Shown here in pieces: positions 5,281-5,885 of a DNA stretch of 5,885 nt. The translations under genes were made by a program, and so were the position numbers. Position 1 is the first letter of the stretch, and the number at the start of each line of letters is the position of its first letter. Source of the stretch: Bacillota bacterium (GTDB taxonomy: Bacteria > Bacillota > Clostridia > Lachnospirales > Cellulosilyticaceae); assembly GCA_023457875.1 (NCBI GenBank), contig JAEXBC010000227.1, positions 1 to 5,885 on the forward strand. The letters run 5' to 3'. The notes beneath the pieces were generated by a model. It was given only the letters and a program-made list of their open reading frames with translations. It had not been told where the DNA came from and did no database searches.

Positions 5281-5451
5281 ATGAGACAGTATAAAATTAT
5301 TATAAGAGGATTTGGCTATGCAGTAGTAAAAGCTGAAAATCGTAGTAAGGCTTTTAATAAAGCCTATAAACAAGTAAAGGAAATCGGCTATTATAGTAAT
5401 CTTATTGAGTTTAAGAAAGACGTTATTAGTTTAAGATTACTGAGAGATTGA
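5281..5451 (+). CDS. Small basic protein, function unknown
   Basis: 56 residues beginning MRQYKIIIRGFGYAVVKAEN. A beta-strand start (YKIIIRGFGYAVV), then a Lys/Ala-rich helix (SKAFNKAYKQVKE) and a second strand-helix unit suggest a small alpha/beta fold; no known family is recognised. The start is uncertain. ATG 5248 would add 11 residues (MVKLRFERDYL), but its only SD lies 24 bases away. ATG 5281 has a weak GAAAGAG (5266-5272) at good spacing and gives a natural strand-first N-terminus. An in-frame TGA at 5233-5235 rules out earlier starts. The stop TGA shares its last base with the SD of the primase gene, so the two are closely linked in translation. Confidence 0.6.
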   Translation: MRQYKIIIRGFGYAVVKAENRSKAFNKAYKQVKEIGYYSNLIEFKKDVISLRLLRD

Positions 5452-5459
5452 GGAGGTGA
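5451..5459 (+). promoter_or_regulatory. Near-perfect Shine-Dalgarno deciding the primase TTG start
   Basis: AGGAGGTGA matches nine bases of the anti-SD complement of Gram-positive 16S rRNA and sits five bases before TTG 5465 (measured from its 3' end). It is the strongest ribosome-binding site in the window and supports TTG over the in-frame GTG at 5456, which overlaps the SD. The first A is also the last base of the upstream stop codon. Confidence 0.8.
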
Positions 5460-5464
5460 ACACC

Positions 5465-5885
5465 TTGCAAGAACCTGTAGAACTTGAAAAACACAGAATA
5501 AGGGTAAAACATGATGGAAAATTTACCATAGCCGTTGGTAAGGGCCGTAAAGATATACATTGGAAAAATAAAGATTATACATGGGCCCAGCTTCTCACTA
5601 AACTTAGTAAAACTTATAAGACAAGGGAGACACTAGCTGAGTATAAGAAGCTGGGTAAAAATAAGCAAGATGAGATTAAAGATATAGGTGGCTTTGTAGG
5701 TGGTGCTCTTAAAGGAGGGCACCGTAAAGCAGATAGCGTTATGGGAAGGCAGCTTCTTACACTAGATGCCGATTTTGCGCCTAGTGATTTATGGGACAAC
5801 CTAGAAATGCTTTATGACTTTGCCATGGCTTGCTATAGTACCCACAAACACACACCAGAAGCACCTAGATTGAGACTTGTAATAC
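5465..5885 (+). CDS. Phage primase, VapE / AEP type, N-terminal part (cut at window end)
   Basis: 140 codons are visible and the frame is still open at base 5885. Residues 75-95 (GGFVGGALKGG, then RKADSVMGR) and LLTLDADF (97-104) match the entry to the catalytic core of archaeo-eukaryotic-type primases in phage VapE-like proteins. D101 and D103 are the likely metal ligands. YSTHKHTPEAPRLRLVI (124-140) matches the second motif, with His127 or His129 and the R-x-R-L-V strand. Full-length members usually continue into a superfamily 3 or VapE-type helicase domain of several hundred residues, here outside the window. Role: makes primers and probably unwinds DNA for the polymerase encoded upstream. 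The 74 residues before the catalytic core include the usual tryptophan-containing segment (IHWKNKDYTW). The gene starts with TTG behind a very strong SD. Confidence 0.88.
   Translation, partial: MQEPVELEKHRIRVKHDGKFTIAVGKGRKDIHWKNKDYTWAQLLTKLSKTYKTRETLAEYKKLGKNKQDEIKDIGGFVGGALKGGHRKADSVMGRQLLTLDADFAPSDLWDNLEMLYDFAMACYSTHKHTPEAPRLRLVI

Overview
The window is a stretch of the early (DNA-replication) region of a tailed phage or prophage that infects a low-GC Gram-positive bacterium (Bacillota, probably a clostridial or related anaerobic host). This rests on AT-rich sequence, strong AGGAGG-type Shine-Dalgarno (SD) sites, TTG and GTG starts, very tight gene packing on one strand, and typical phage families: family A DNA polymerase, free-standing HNH endonuclease, compact cytosine methyltransferase, DUF551-like, YopX-like and a VapE/AEP-type primase. 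The host assignment is inference, because no host gene is present.

Layout, all on the + strand. 1-72 is the 3' end of a gene with a strongly acidic C-terminus, in the place where such phages usually carry a DUF2815-type ssDNA-binding protein. 91-2070 is a complete family A DNA polymerase with a 3'-5' exonuclease domain. 2090-2263 (TTG start) is a small four-Cys protein. 2291-2530 is a small helical protein that overlaps an HNH endonuclease (2523-3179). A 59-base gap with a strong inverted repeat precedes a compact C5-cytosine-methyltransferase-like gene (3239-3871). Five small accessory genes follow: DUF551-like (3893-4159), a short YopX-like protein (4184-4486), a Cys-rich 61-residue protein (4518-4703), an unassigned 158-residue protein (4723-5199) and a 56-residue basic protein (about 5281-5451). 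From 5465 to the window end runs the N-terminal part of a phage primase (VapE/AEP type), cut by the window edge.

The acidic-tailed protein, the polymerase and the primase look like the core replication set of one operon. Genes between about 2090 and 5451 look like exchangeable cargo placed between polymerase and primase. No convincing promoter or intrinsic terminator was seen inside the window, so transcription probably reads through from upstream, with gene-by-gene control at translation starts. The two oddest places are the methyltransferase leader, where a good SD lies about 50 bases from the start codon and is paired in a perfect 9-bp stem, and the leader at 5200-5281, where a good SD feeds an 11-codon ORF rather than the gene. 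No tRNA, CRISPR array, insertion sequence or stretch over 300 bases without a gene was found.
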